From Acidovorax sp. 210-6 (lineage in GTDB: Bacteria > Pseudomonadota > Gammaproteobacteria > Burkholderiales > Burkholderiaceae_C), in NCBI RefSeq assembly GCF_010020825.1, contig NZ_JAACJE010000001.1, forward strand, positions 3,410,001-3,474,000: a stretch of 64,000 nt of DNA. Direction: 5' to 3'. This document shows, one piece after another, positions 46,846 to 57,941 of the stretch. Every line of letters starts with the position of its first letter. Position 1 is the first letter of the stretch. The translations under genes and the position numbers were made by a program. The notes beneath the pieces are model-generated. The model was given only the letters and a program-made list of their open reading frames with translations, made no database searches and was not told the DNA's origin.

Positions 46846-48408
46846 ATGAACCAGCCCCTGACCCCCCTGGATTACCTCAAGAAGATCCTGACCGCACGCG
46901 TCTATGACGTGGCGGTCGAATCCGACCTGGAGCCTGCCCGCAACCTCAGCCGCCGCCTGCACAACAAGGTGCTGCTCAAACGCGAGGACCAGCAACCCGT
47001 GTTCAGCTTCAAACTGCGCGGGGCCTACAACAAGATGGCACAGTTGGCGCCCGAGCAGTTGCAGCGCGGCGTGATCTGCGCCTCGGCGGGCAACCATGCC
47101 CAGGGCGTGGCCATGAGCGCGCACAAACTGGGTACGCGCGCCGTCATCGTGATGCCCACCACCACGCCGGCCGTCAAGATCGACGCCGTGCGCGCCCTGG
47201 GTGGCGAGGTGGTGCTGCACGGTGACAGCTATTCGGATGCGTACGGCCACGCCGTGGAATTGCAGCAGGCCCAGGGCCTGACCTTTGTCCACCCCTTTGA
47301 TGACCCGGACGTGATTGCCGGCCAGGGCACGATCGCCATGGAAATCCTGCGCCAGTTACAACCTTTGGGCAGCACCAGGCTGGATGCGGTGTTCGTGGCC
47401 ATTGGCGGCGGCGGGCTGATCAGCGGCGTGGCCAACTACATCAAGGCCGTGCGGCCCGAGGTCAAGGTCATTGGCGTGCAGATGAACGATTCCGACGCCA
47501 TGATGCAGTCGGTGCACGCCGGAGAGCGCGTTCAGCTCGCCGACGTGGGCCTGTTCTCCGACGGCACGGCGGTCAAGCTGGTGGGCGAGGAAACCTTCCG
47601 CATCGCCAGCGGCCTGGTGGACGAGTTCGTGACCGTGGACACCGACGCGGTGTGCGCGGCCATCAAAGACATCTTTGTGGACACGCGCAGCATCGTCGAG
47701 CCCGCTGGCGCGTTGGCCGTAGCCGCCATCAAGCAGTACGTGGCCACGCACAAGACCAAGGGCGAGACCTACGCTGCCATCCTGTGCGGCGCCAACATGA
47801 ACTTCGACCGCCTGCGCTTCGTGGCCGAGCGCGCTGAGGTGGGCGAGGAACGCGAAGCGCTGCTGGCGGTCACCATCCCCGAGGAGCGCGGGAGCTTTCG
47901 CCGCTTTTGCGAAGTGATCGGCAGCCTGCCCGGCGGGCCGCGCAATGTGACCGAGTTCAACTACCGCATCAGCGACAGCGCACGGGCGCATGTGTTTGTG
48001 GGCCTCACCGCGCACGGCAAGGGCGAGTCGGAAAAGATCGCCAAGAACTTTACCCGCCACGGCTTCGAGGCGCTGGACCTCACGCACGACGAGTTGGCCA
48101 AGGAGCATTTGCGCCACCTGGTGGGCGGGCGCTCGGCACTGGCGCAGGAGGAGCGACTGCTGCGCTTTGTCTTTCCGGAGCGACCCGGCGCACTGTTCAA
48201 GTTCCTGAGCCTGATGCAGCCCACCTGGAACATCTCGCTGTTCCACTACCGCAACCAGGGCGCAGACTACGGCCGCATCCTCGTGGGCATGCAGGTGCCC
48301 GCGAGCGACGCGCAGGCGTTCGAGGCTTTCCTCGCCACCCTGGGCTACCCCTATGTGGAAGAAACCCAGAACCCGGCCTACCGCCTGTTCCTGCAAGCCA
48401 ATTCTTGA
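46846..48408 (+). CDS. ilvA: Threonine ammonia-lyase, biosynthetic
   Basis: PLP enzyme making 2-oxobutanoate from threonine, the first step of isoleucine synthesis. The Schiff-base lysine lies in PVFSFKLRGAYNKM; the glycine-rich phosphate cup is IGGGGLISGVANYIK, and SAGNHAQGVAMSA is present. The C-terminal 200 residues hold two ACT-like regulatory domains (AVTIPEERGSFRRFCEVIGS; FVFPERPGALFKFLSLM), the sites of isoleucine feedback in this long class. ATGs at 46831 and 46846 are both possible; I prefer MNQPLTPLDYLKKIL. Confidence 0.96.
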   Translation: MNQPLTPLDYLKKILTARVYDVAVESDLEPARNLSRRLHNKVLLKREDQQPVFSFKLRGAYNKMAQLAPEQLQRGVICASAGNHAQGVAMSAHKLGTRAVIVMPTTTPAVKIDAVRALGGEVVLHGDSYSDAYGHAVELQQAQGLTFVHPFDDPDVIAGQGTIAMEILRQLQPLGSTRLDAVFVAIGGGGLISGVANYIKAVRPEVKVIGVQMNDSDAMMQSVHAGERVQLADVGLFSDGTAVKLVGEETFRIASGLVDEFVTVDTDAVCAAIKDIFVDTRSIVEPAGALAVAAIKQYVATHKTKGETYAAILCGANMNFDRLRFVAERAEVGEEREALLAVTIPEERGSFRRFCEVIGSLPGGPRNVTEFNYRISDSARAHVFVGLTAHGKGESEKIAKNFTRHGFEALDLTHDELAKEHLRHLVGGRSALAQEERLLRFVFPERPGALFKFLSLMQPTWNISLFHYRNQGADYGRILVGMQVPASDAQAFEAFLATLGYPYVEETQNPAYRLFLQANS

Positions 48409-48416
48409 TGAAATAT

Positions 48417-48464
48417 GGCTCTAACACTTATTTTTAGGGCGCTAGCAGCTATTGTTTTTATAGC
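48417..48464 (-). repeat. 48 bp two-hairpin repeat, copy 6 (directly before cobS)
   Basis: On the minus strand it reads GCTATAAAAACAATAGC, then TAGCGC...AGTGTTAGAGCC. Its edge is directly followed by the cobS start codon at 48465. Confidence 0.8.
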
Positions 48465-49280
48465 ATGACACAAGCCCTGCGCCACTACCTGCTGGCCGTG
48501 CAGTTCTTCACCCGCATTCCCATCACGGGGCGGCTGGCACAGTGGGTGGGGTACAGCCCGGCCATGCTGCGCGCCAGCAGCGCGCATTTTCCGGGCGTGG
48601 GCTGGCTGGTGGCGGCGGTGGCGGTGGCCTGCCATGCCGCCCTGATGACCGGGCTGGGCACCGGCCCCCTGGTGCCCTGGGTGGCGGCAGTGTTCAGCAC
48701 GGTAGCCACGGTGCTGGTCACCGGGGGCTTTCACGAAGACGGCCTGGCCGACGTGGCCGACGGCCTGGGCGGCAGTGCCGAGCGCGAGCGCGCGCTGGAC
48801 ATCATGAAGGATTCGCGCATCGGCGCCTACGGCGCCATGGCGCTGGTGCTGGCACTGCTGGCCAAAACCAGCCTGCTGGCGCACCTGGGCACGCAGGGCA
48901 TGGTACCGGTGCTGACAGCGCTGGTGGGCGGGCATGTGCTCTCGCGCTTTTGGCCACTGCTCATCATCCGTGGCCTGCCCCATGTAGGCGACACGGCGCG
49001 GTCCAAAAGCAAGCCGCTGGCAGACCAGATCACGCTACCCGCGCTGGGTGCCGGATTGTTGTGGTGTTTTTTACCTCTAACGCTTGTCTGGCAAGCGCAA
49101 GGCGCTCTGTTTTTTATAGCATGCACCGGCCTGAGCTCAATAGCTGCCGCCTGGATGGCACGCTGGTTTGCGCAGCGCTTGCAGGGTTTTACTGGCGACT
49201 GCCTGGGCGCCACGCAGCAGGTGAGTGAAATCGGCTTCTACCTGGGCGCAGCGCTGGCGCTGGGGCCTGCCCTGGCATGA
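48465..49280 (+). CDS. cobS: Adenosylcobinamide-GDP ribazoletransferase (cobalamin synthase)
   Basis: Membrane enzyme joining adenosylcobinamide-GDP and alpha-ribazole in the last steps of vitamin B12 assembly. Signature: FFTRIPI near the N-terminus, GGFHEDGLADVADGLGG with its acidic Mg-binding motif, and RIGAYGAMALVLALLAKTSLL. Multiple membrane spans. At 271 aa it is somewhat longer than usual; a 49 bp repeat at about codons 203-219 (LPLTLVWQAQGALFFIA) accounts for part of this. It overlaps cobC by 4 bases. Confidence 0.95.
   Translation: MTQALRHYLLAVQFFTRIPITGRLAQWVGYSPAMLRASSAHFPGVGWLVAAVAVACHAALMTGLGTGPLVPWVAAVFSTVATVLVTGGFHEDGLADVADGLGGSAERERALDIMKDSRIGAYGAMALVLALLAKTSLLAHLGTQGMVPVLTALVGGHVLSRFWPLLIIRGLPHVGDTARSKSKPLADQITLPALGAGLLWCFLPLTLVWQAQGALFFIACTGLSSIAAAWMARWFAQRLQGFTGDCLGATQQVSEIGFYLGAALALGPALA
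49072..49120 (-). repeat. 49 bp two-hairpin repeat, copy 7 (inside cobS)
   Basis: On the minus strand it starts GCTATAAAAAACAGAGC, then a TTGCGCTTG...CAAGCG stem and TTAGAGGTA. Translated in frame as a hydrophobic stretch of CobS. Confidence 0.8.
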
Positions 49281-49852
49281 GCCCCCGGCTCTGGCTGGTG
49301 CGCCATGCGCCCCCGCTGGCAGCACAGGGGCTGTGCTACGGGCGGCTGAACCTTCCCGCCGACGCGCAGGCCACACGGGACAGCGCGCGTGCGCTGGCAG
49401 AGGCACTGCCCCAGCGTGTGCTCGCATGGCACTCACCGCTACAAAGATGCGAGCAGCTCGCGCACACCCTGCAAGCGCTGCGACCAGATTTGGCCTCCAA
49501 GCCCGATGTCCGCCTGCAGGAGCTGGACTTTGGCCGCTGGGAAGGCCAGGCCTGGAGCGCCCTGCCCCGCGCCGACATCGATGCCTGGACAACAGACTTT
49601 GCCCAACACCGACCTGGTGACGGCGAGAACCTGGCCACCATGGTGCAGCGCGTGGATGCGGCCCTTCAAGACGCCCGCCAGCAAGCGCTGCAGAGGCAGT
49701 ACGATGTGCTCTGGATCAGCCACGCGGGCGTGGCGCGCTGCGTGCAGTGGCTGCTGCAGCACCCTGCAGGTCCATTGCCCCAAGCCCATGAATGGCCGCG
49801 GGAGGCGCCCGCATTCGGGCGCTGGGTCTGCGTACCCCTGCCGCCTACTTGA
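49277..49852 (+). CDS. cobC: Histidine phosphatase, probable alpha-ribazole phosphatase
   Basis: Phosphoglycerate-mutase-like phosphatase with the phosphohistidine motif LVRHAPP near the N-terminus, [12 protein letters not shown], and the second histidine in [11 protein letters not shown]. Coupling to cobS by a 4 base overlap supports the removal of phosphate from alpha-ribazole-5'-phosphate; sequence alone would only say histidine phosphatase. The end overlaps the convergent chemoreceptor gene by 8 bases. Confidence 0.85.
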   Translation: MSPRLWLVRHAPPLAAQGLCYGRLNLPADAQATRDSARALAEALPQRVLAWHSPLQRCEQLAHTLQALRPDLASKPDVRLQELDFGRWEGQAWSALPRADIDAWTTDFAQHRPGDGENLATMVQRVDAALQDARQQALQRQYDVLWISHAGVARCVQWLLQHPAGPLPQAHEWPREAPAFGRWVCVPLPPT

Positions 49853-51509
49853 GCCGCAAGGCGCCCTTGGCGCGTGCCAGTGGCGCGGGTCTGGTACTTG
49901 GGGGTGCAGGAGCTGCCATCGGGGCCACTGACGCATGGCCCATGCCCGCGCCGCCACGCAGCTTGAACTGGCTGGCCGCACGCAACAGGCCACTGGCCTG
50001 TTCGCGCAGGGACTCCGAGGCGGCGGCAGACTCTTCGACCAAGGCGGCGTTCTGCTGGGTCATCTGGTCCAGTTGGCGCACGGCCTGGCTGACCTGCTCG
50101 ATGTTGTCGCGCTGCTCACTGGCCGAAGCGGTGATCTCGCCGATGATGTCCGACACGCGGCGCACGCTGTCCACGATTTCGTTCATGGTCTGGCCAGCCT
50201 GCCCTACCAGTGCGGAACCAGCCTCGACCCGCTCCACGCTGGACCCGATCAGCGCCTTGATTTCCTTGGCGGCATCGGCCGAACGCTGGGCCAGGCTACG
50301 CACCTCGCTGGCCACCACGGCAAAGCCACGGCCCTGCTCGCCCGCACGTGCGGCCTCCACGGCCGCATTGAGCGCCAGGATGTTGGTCTGGAACGCGATA
50401 CCATCGATCACGCCAGTGATGTCGGCGATCTTGCGTGAGCTGGTGGTGATCTGGTCCATGGTGCTGACGACCTGTGCCACCACCTCGCCCCCCCGTCCGG
50501 CCACCTGTGCGGCCGAGACCGCAAAGTCGCTGGCGTGGCGCGATGATTCAGCGCTGTGCTGTACGGTGCTGGTGAGTGTCTCCATGGAGGACGAGGTTTC
50601 TTCCAGGTTGGCTGCCGTCTGCTCGGTGCGGTGGCTCAGGTCCTGGTTGCCGTTGGCGATTTCGCTGCTCGCGGTGGAGATGTTGCCCGCCGCTTCCTGC
50701 ACCTGGCGCACCAGGTCGCGCAGCGATTCCTGCATGCGTGCCATGGCGGATACCAGTTGACCGACCTCGTCCTGCTGCTGCGTGTGCACGTCTTCAGTGA
50801 GGTCGCCGGCCGCAATGCGCTCGGCCAAACGGCTGGCGTCGCCCAGCGATTGCGTGATGGAGCGCACACTGAAATAGGTGAGCGGTATCAGCACCGCCAG
50901 CCCCAGCACCAGCCCCACGCCAATGAGCACGGCCATGGATGCGGTGCGCGTCTCGACTCCCACGCGGGCTTCGTCCATCTGGCTGCGCGCACTGGCCGCC
51001 AGATCGCCCAGCATCTTGTCGGCATCGTCGGTGTGCTTGCGCAGGCGGTTGGCATAGGCACCGCCGCCGGCCCCATCGAGTTGCGCGTTCTCAATCTGCT
51101 GGAAGATGGGGGTGATCCCCGTGTCGTACTGCTGCAGCTCTTCCAGGGCCTTGTCGATGGTGCCAGTGAACTGCGCATCCTGTGCCTGGCGCTGGCGCAC
51201 CTCGCCCAGATCCTTGCGCAGCTTGCCCATGGTGCCAGCCCAGTCCTCACGCAGCTTGGCCACCTCGACGCTGTTGTTGAAATTGATGATGATGTCTTTT
51301 TCAACGCGGCGCACGTGCCCCAACAGGGTGCGCAGGTCCGACATGTCGGTGAGGGTCTGTACTCGGAGCGAAAACAGCTCCTGCAAGGTGCCCCGTGTGC
51401 GGTCCAGCGCCACATAGCCCATGGCGCCAATCACGATCAGCAACACCAGTGCAAACCCCGTGCCGAAGTACAAGCGCGCACGGATCGAGAGTCGGCCAAG
51501 CAGATTCAT
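49845..51509 (-). CDS. Methyl-accepting chemotaxis protein, 554 aa
   Basis: Transmembrane chemoreceptor. The first span is [20 protein letters not shown] (about 15-34), the periplasmic domain is a four-helix-bundle type (about 35-190), the second span is [19 protein letters not shown], then a HAMP domain and the cytoplasmic signalling hairpin with [18 protein letters not shown] and [16 protein letters not shown]. The C-terminus has no CheR-tethering pentapeptide. The start at 51509 has a good ribosome site (GAAAGGG). The ligand is unknown. Confidence 0.95.
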   Translation of the reverse strand: MNLLGRLSIRARLYFGTGFALVLLIVIGAMGYVALDRTRGTLQELFSLRVQTLTDMSDLRTLLGHVRRVEKDIIINFNNSVEVAKLREDWAGTMGKLRKDLGEVRQRQAQDAQFTGTIDKALEELQQYDTGITPIFQQIENAQLDGAGGGAYANRLRKHTDDADKMLGDLAASARSQMDEARVGVETRTASMAVLIGVGLVLGLAVLIPLTYFSVRSITQSLGDASRLAERIAAGDLTEDVHTQQQDEVGQLVSAMARMQESLRDLVRQVQEAAGNISTASSEIANGNQDLSHRTEQTAANLEETSSSMETLTSTVQHSAESSRHASDFAVSAAQVAGRGGEVVAQVVSTMDQITTSSRKIADITGVIDGIAFQTNILALNAAVEAARAGEQGRGFAVVASEVRSLAQRSADAAKEIKALIGSSVERVEAGSALVGQAGQTMNEIVDSVRRVSDIIGEITASASEQRDNIEQVSQAVRQLDQMTQQNAALVEESAAASESLREQASGLLRAASQFKLRGGAGMGHASVAPMAAPAPPSTRPAPLARAKGALRLK

Positions 51510-51658
51510 GGCACCCTTTCCATCAAAACCATCAAGCACGGCAAGGCGCCTTCTGCAGCGTCTTACCCCTCCCGTAGCCTTGTGGGCTACCTTTGGTTGC
51601 AATATAGCCCAGCCCCCTGTTGCCGTATCACAGGGTTATCACGGCTGGGCACAGGTGC

Positions 51659-53794
<2,136 letters not shown>

Positions 53795-53971
53795 TCAGAT
53801 GCCGCGTTCGAGGATCAGCACAGCGAAGAAGACACCCGCCGCGATCATCGTCCACTTGAGAACGACAAAACCCAGGCGCTTGTAGCGCGCCTGCCCCGTG
53901 CCGGCATAAAAAGCAAAGCACAGCGCCGCCACAAACAGCAGCAGCATGATGAGCCAGCGGAACAGCAGCAT
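53795..53971 (-). CDS. Small two-span membrane protein, 58 aa
   Basis: A 59-codon frame from an ATG at 53971 (MLLFRWLIMLLLFVAALCF) to TGA at 53795. Two hydrophobic segments (residues 3-21 and about 41-53: WTMIAAGVFFAVLIL) flank a basic turn (GTGQARYKRLG), so a hairpin in the membrane is predicted. No named family is recognised. It lies between lpxC and thiC on the same strand, ending beside the thiC promoter. Hydrophobic pattern and in-frame codon use favour a real gene. Confidence 0.65.
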   Translation of the reverse strand: MLLFRWLIMLLLFVAALCFAFYAGTGQARYKRLGFVVLKWTMIAAGVFFAVLILERGI

Positions 53972-54029
53972 GCGCTCTATTCCCCGTGCAATGTGACGCC
54001 GAGGGCGATTGTCACTGGCGCGCTCCAGA

Positions 54030-54140
54030 CCAGCGGCCGCCGCGCAAGGGTCGCCCCGCCGCGCTGAGCAAGCGCTCCCCCTTCCCGCATCGCGCAGCGA
54101 GGCGAGAGAAGGGGGAAGGCGCGCAGCGCCACAGGGGGTT
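54030..54140 (-). repeat. GC-rich post-stop hairpin repeat, copy 2 (after lpxC)
   Basis: Minus strand: CCCCCTGTGGCGCTGCGCGC, CCCCCTTCTCTCGCC, GC hairpin, GGAAGGGGGA, then a GGCGGGGCGACCC tail. It begins 8 bases after the lpxC stop, in the same orientation as the gene. Confidence 0.85.
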
Positions 54141-54148
54141 GTTTCATG

Positions 54149-55072
54149 TCACCAGGCGCGCGCAGGTTGCGCGAAGCCGGTGGGCGCGAGGCGCTCGTTG
54201 TCAAAAGTGACGACCTCCCAGGCCTCCGGGTGGGCCTCCAGCTCCCGCAACAGCAGGTTGTTGAGCGCGTGGCCTGAGCGGAAGGCACTGTAGGCCGCCA
54301 GCAGGGGCTTGCCCACGAGGTACAGATCGCCCATGGCGTCCAGAATTTTGTGCTTGACGAACTCATCGTCGTAGCGCAGACCGTCGGCATTGAGCACCTT
54401 GTAATCGTCCATGACGATGGCGTTGTCCAGCCCGCCGCCCAGTGCCAGGCCGCTGGAGCGCATCATCTCCACGTCCTTGGTGAAGCCGAAGGTACGCGCG
54501 CGCGCGATGTCGCGGCTGTAGTTGCCGGTGCCGAGGTCGAATTCCACACACTGCCCCGTGGAATCGACCGCCGGATGGGCGAAATCGATCTCGAAGCGCA
54601 GCTTGAAGCCGTGGTAGGGCTCCAGGCGCGCCCACTTGGCCTGCGCGCCCTCGCCATGGCGCACTTCCACCGGCTGCTTGACGCGAATGAAACGCCGCGG
54701 CGCGTTCTGCAAGGCAATGCCTGCGCTCTGCAACAGGAAGACAAACGAGGCCGAGGAGCCGTCGAGAATGGGCACTTCTTCGGCGGTGATGTCCACATAC
54801 AGGTTGTCCACCCCGAGGCCCGCGCAGGCCGACATGAGGTGCTCTACCGTGTGCACCCGCGCGTCACCCACCGAGATGGTCGATGCCATGCGGGTGTCGG
54901 TCACCGCCAGGGTGGACACCGGAATGTCCACCGGCTCGGGCAGATCAATGCGCCGAAACACGATGCCGGTGTCGGGCTGCGCCGGGCGCAGGGTCAACTC
55001 CACGCGCTGACCGCTGTGCAGGCCCACGCCCACCGCACGGGTGAGGGACTTGAGGGTACGTTGCGCAAGCAT
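54149..55072 (-). CDS. lpxC: UDP-3-O-acyl-N-acetylglucosamine deacetylase
   Basis: Zinc deacetylase, the committed step of lipid A synthesis. Zn ligands lie in [14 protein letters not shown] and [12 protein letters not shown] (HxxxD), with the catalytic region [17 protein letters not shown] and the last histidine in [12 protein letters not shown]. Length is normal (307 aa). Last gene of the division and wall cluster, as in other proteobacteria; it follows ftsZ across a 208 base gap containing a post-stop hairpin repeat. Confidence 0.98.
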   Translation of the reverse strand: MLAQRTLKSLTRAVGVGLHSGQRVELTLRPAQPDTGIVFRRIDLPEPVDIPVSTLAVTDTRMASTISVGDARVHTVEHLMSACAGLGVDNLYVDITAEEVPILDGSSASFVFLLQSAGIALQNAPRRFIRVKQPVEVRHGEGAQAKWARLEPYHGFKLRFEIDFAHPAVDSTGQCVEFDLGTGNYSRDIARARTFGFTKDVEMMRSSGLALGGGLDNAIVMDDYKVLNADGLRYDDEFVKHKILDAMGDLYLVGKPLLAAYSAFRSGHALNNLLLRELEAHPEAWEVVTFDNERLAPTGFAQPARAW

Positions 55073-55164
55073 CCCGCAATTTTAGTGCGGCTGGCCCTCG
55101 GCCGCAGCACTGTTCAGCTATGGCTTCAATAGAAACAAAAACGCCCGCGCCTTAGCGCCCCAAG

Positions 55165-55272
55165 CCAGCGACCGCCGCGCAAGGGCCGCCCCGCCGCGCT
55201 GGCGGCGCCCCCCTTCCCGCGCTGCGCAGCAGCGCGAGAGAAGGGGGGAGCGGCGAAGCCGCTCGGGGGGTT
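55165..55272 (-). repeat. GC-rich post-stop hairpin repeat, copy 3 (after ftsZ)
   Basis: Minus strand: CCCCCCGAGCGGCTTCGCCG (stem AGCGGC with UUCG loop), CCCCCCTTCTCTCGCGCTG, GGAAGGGGGG and a CGGCGGGGCGGCCC tail. It begins 8 bases after the ftsZ stop, same orientation, and sits between ftsZ and lpxC. Confidence 0.88.
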
Positions 55273-55280
55273 GCTCCGAA

Positions 55281-56513
55281 TCAATCTGCCTGCTTGCGCA
55301 GGAAGGCCGGGATCTCCAGATCGTCCATACCGCCCGACACCAGCGCATCGACCCGCGCTGCAGCCTGCGTGCGGTTGGTGCGCCACACACTGGGCACCGC
55401 CATGTTGCCGTAGTCGGCGCCGCCAGCGGGAGCCGCCATGCCAGAAGCCATGCCCCCAGCGGCCATGCTGTTGCCCACCATGGGGTACGCCATGTTGTCG
55501 GTACCGGTGCGCAAGCCGCCCTGCACCACCGAAATGGGCTGGCGCCGCGCGTTGGCACGGGACAGGCCCGTGGCCACGACCGTGACACGCAGTTCGTCAC
55601 CCAGGCTGTCGTCGTAGGCAGCACCATAGATGACATGTGCATCGGGCGATGCGTAGGCGTTGATGGTGCTCATGGCCAGGCGCGATTCGGACAGCTTGAG
55701 GCTGCCACGTGCCGCCGTGACCAGCACCAGCACGCCCTTGGCGCCGGAGAGGTCGATGCCTTCGAGCAGCGGGCAGGCCACGGCCTGCTCGGCGGCGATG
55801 CGTGCGCGGTCCGGGCCGCTGGCGGTGGCGGTGCCCATCATGGCCTTGCCGGGTTCGCCCATCACGGTGCGCACGTCTTCAAAGTCCACGTTCACATGGC
55901 CGTACTCGTTGATGATCTCGGCAATCCCGCCCACGGCGTTTTTGAGCACGTCGTTGGCGTGGGCAAAGGCCTCGTCCTGGGTGATGTCGTCACCCAGCAC
56001 TTCCAGCAGCTTCTCGTTGAGCACCACGATCAGCGAATCGACATTGGCTTCCAGTTCAGCCAGGCCGTTGTCGGCGTTTTGCATGCGGCGGCCACCTTCC
56101 CAGTCGAAAGGCTTGGTCACCACGCCCACGGTGAGGATACCCATCTCCTTGGCCACACGCGCGATCACCGGGGCCGCGCCCGTGCCCGTGCCACCGCCCA
56201 TACCGGCGGTGATGAACAGCATGTGCGCGCCTTCAATGGCTGCGCGGATTTCCGCTTCGGCCGCCTCGGCAGCTTCGCGGGCCTTCTCGGGCTTGCTGCC
56301 TGCACCCAGGCCCGTGCCACCAAGCTGGACCACACGGTGCGCCGTGCTGCGCGCCAGGGCCTGTGCATCGGTGTTGGCGCTGATGAACTCCACGCCCTGC
56401 ACGCTGCGCGCAATCATGTGCTCGACGGCATTGCCACCGCCGCCGCCCACACCAATCACCTTGATCTGGGTACCCTGGTTGAAGTCTTCGGCTTCGATCA
56501 TTTCAATGGTCAT
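55281..56513 (-). CDS. ftsZ: Cell division protein FtsZ
   Basis: Tubulin-like GTPase that forms the Z ring. The nucleotide site is GVGGGGGNAVEHMI, the tubulin signature FITAGMGGGTGTGAAP, and the T7 loop region NVDFEDVRTVMGEPGKAMMG. The C-terminal peptide DDLEIPAFLRKQAD is the FtsA/ZipA-binding tail, after a Gly/Ala-rich linker. The ATG at 56513 is preceded by a strong GAGGAG ribosome site. Gap to ftsA is 164 bases. Confidence 0.99.
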   Translation of the reverse strand: MTIEMIEAEDFNQGTQIKVIGVGGGGGNAVEHMIARSVQGVEFISANTDAQALARSTAHRVVQLGGTGLGAGSKPEKAREAAEAAEAEIRAAIEGAHMLFITAGMGGGTGTGAAPVIARVAKEMGILTVGVVTKPFDWEGGRRMQNADNGLAELEANVDSLIVVLNEKLLEVLGDDITQDEAFAHANDVLKNAVGGIAEIINEYGHVNVDFEDVRTVMGEPGKAMMGTATASGPDRARIAAEQAVACPLLEGIDLSGAKGVLVLVTAARGSLKLSESRLAMSTINAYASPDAHVIYGAAYDDSLGDELRVTVVATGLSRANARRQPISVVQGGLRTGTDNMAYPMVGNSMAAGGMASGMAAPAGGADYGNMAVPSVWRTNRTQAAARVDALVSGGMDDLEIPAFLRKQAD

Positions 56514-56571
56514 CTTGCAGCTCCTCTTTCATCAATTCTCAAATGGGTTTCAGGTTCTTGTCTGGAAACGG

Positions 56572-56577
56572 TGTCAA
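56572..56577 (-). promoter_or_regulatory. Possible -35 element in the ftsA-ftsZ gap
   Basis: A consensus TTGACA occurs on the minus strand 59 bases before ftsZ. With a 17 base spacer the -10 would be CCTGAA, a poor match, so a separate ftsZ promoter is only suggested. Confidence 0.25.
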
Positions 56578-56677
56578 TTTCGGGGACTCGCGGGCGGTGG
56601 CGGCCCAGCACTGCGCCAGCGCCCGCGCAGTCTTCGTTGCGGGCTGGCCCGCGAAAGCCACAAGGGGAAGTTCATGG

Positions 56678-57907
56678 TCAGAAGTTCCCCACGATGAAGT
56701 CCTTGAGGCGGCCAAAGACCGACTGCACGGCGCCGCCCTTGTGCGCCACCTTGAAACCCCGCAGCCGGGCCAGGCGTGCCTCTTCGAGCAGGCCCATCAC
56801 CGTGGCGGCGCGCGGCTGGGCCACCATGTCGGCCAGCGCGCTCGAATACTTCGGAATGCCCCGGCGCACCGGCTTGAGGAAAATGTCTTCGCCCAGTTCC
56901 ACCATGCCCGGCATGACCACGCTGCCGCCGGTGAGCACGATGCCCGAGGACAGCACTTCCTCGTAGCCCGACTCACGGATGACCTGCTGCACGAGCGAGA
57001 AAATTTCCTCGACGCGCGGCTCGATCACACCCGCCAGCGCCTGCTTGCTGAGCATGCGCGGCCCCCGGTCGCCCAGGCCCGGCACCTCGACCTGTGCCTC
57101 GGGATCGGCCAGCAATTGCTTGGCAAAACCGCTTTCGACCTTGATGTCCTCGGCGTCCTTGGTGGGGGTGCGCAATGCCATCGCTATGTCGCTGGTGATG
57201 AGGTCACCCGCGATCGGAATGACGGCCGTGTGGCGGATTGCGCCACCGGTGAAGATGGCCACATCCGTGGTGCCCGCACCAATGTCCACCAATGCCACGC
57301 CCAGTTCGCGCTCGTCGTCCGTCAGCACGGCCTGGCTGCTGGCCAGCGGGTTGAGCAGCAGTTGCTCCACTTCCAGCCCACAGCGGCGCACGCACTTGAT
57401 GATGTTCTCCGCTGCGCTTTGCGCGCCTGTCACGATATGCACCTTGGCCTCCAGGCGGATGCCGCTCATGCCGATGGGCTCCTTCACGTCCTGCCCATCG
57501 ATCACGAACTCCTGCGGCTCCACCAGCAGCAATCGCTGGTCGCTGGAAATGTTGATGGCCTTGGCCGTTTCCACCACGCGCGCGACGTCGGCGGCGGTGA
57601 CTTCCTTGTCCTTGACGGCTACCATGCCGCTGGAATTGATGCCCCGGATATGGCTGCCCGTGATGCCGGTATAGACCCGCTGGATCTTGCAGTCGGCCAT
57701 CAGCTCGGCCTCTTTCAGCGCCTGCTGGATGCTTTGCACCGTGGCGTCGATATTGACCACCACACCGCGCTTGAGACCGTTGCTCGGCGCCACGCCCAAG
57801 CCTGCCAGCTTGAGTTCGCCGCCGGGCAACACCTCGGCCACCACGGCCATGATCTTGGCCGTGCCGATGTCCAGCCCTACCACCACATCTTTGTATTCTC
57901 TTGCCAT
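56678..57907 (-). CDS. ftsA: Cell division protein FtsA
   Basis: Actin-like ATPase tethering FtsZ to the membrane. Phosphate-1 motif VVVGLDIGTAKIMAVV at the N-terminus, then LVDIGAGTTDVAIFTGG (phosphate 2) and SGIVLTGGSVVMPGM (adenosine site). The C-terminal amphipathic targeting helix is at VFGRLKDFIVGNF. 409 aa, normal. Begins 34 bases after ftsQ. Confidence 0.98.
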   Translation of the reverse strand: MAREYKDVVVGLDIGTAKIMAVVAEVLPGGELKLAGLGVAPSNGLKRGVVVNIDATVQSIQQALKEAELMADCKIQRVYTGITGSHIRGINSSGMVAVKDKEVTAADVARVVETAKAINISSDQRLLLVEPQEFVIDGQDVKEPIGMSGIRLEAKVHIVTGAQSAAENIIKCVRRCGLEVEQLLLNPLASSQAVLTDDERELGVALVDIGAGTTDVAIFTGGAIRHTAVIPIAGDLITSDIAMALRTPTKDAEDIKVESGFAKQLLADPEAQVEVPGLGDRGPRMLSKQALAGVIEPRVEEIFSLVQQVIRESGYEEVLSSGIVLTGGSVVMPGMVELGEDIFLKPVRRGIPKYSSALADMVAQPRAATVMGLLEEARLARLRGFKVAHKGGAVQSVFGRLKDFIVGNF

Positions 57908-57941
57908 ATGCGTCTTGTGCCTTTTGTTCTGAGCGTGCCTG

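Noticed and set aside
46668-46907. Leader peptide starting near 46668 upstream of ilvA
   Set aside because: The frames through the hairpins lack runs of Ile, Val, Leu or Thr codons expected for attenuation, and no ribosome site is clear.
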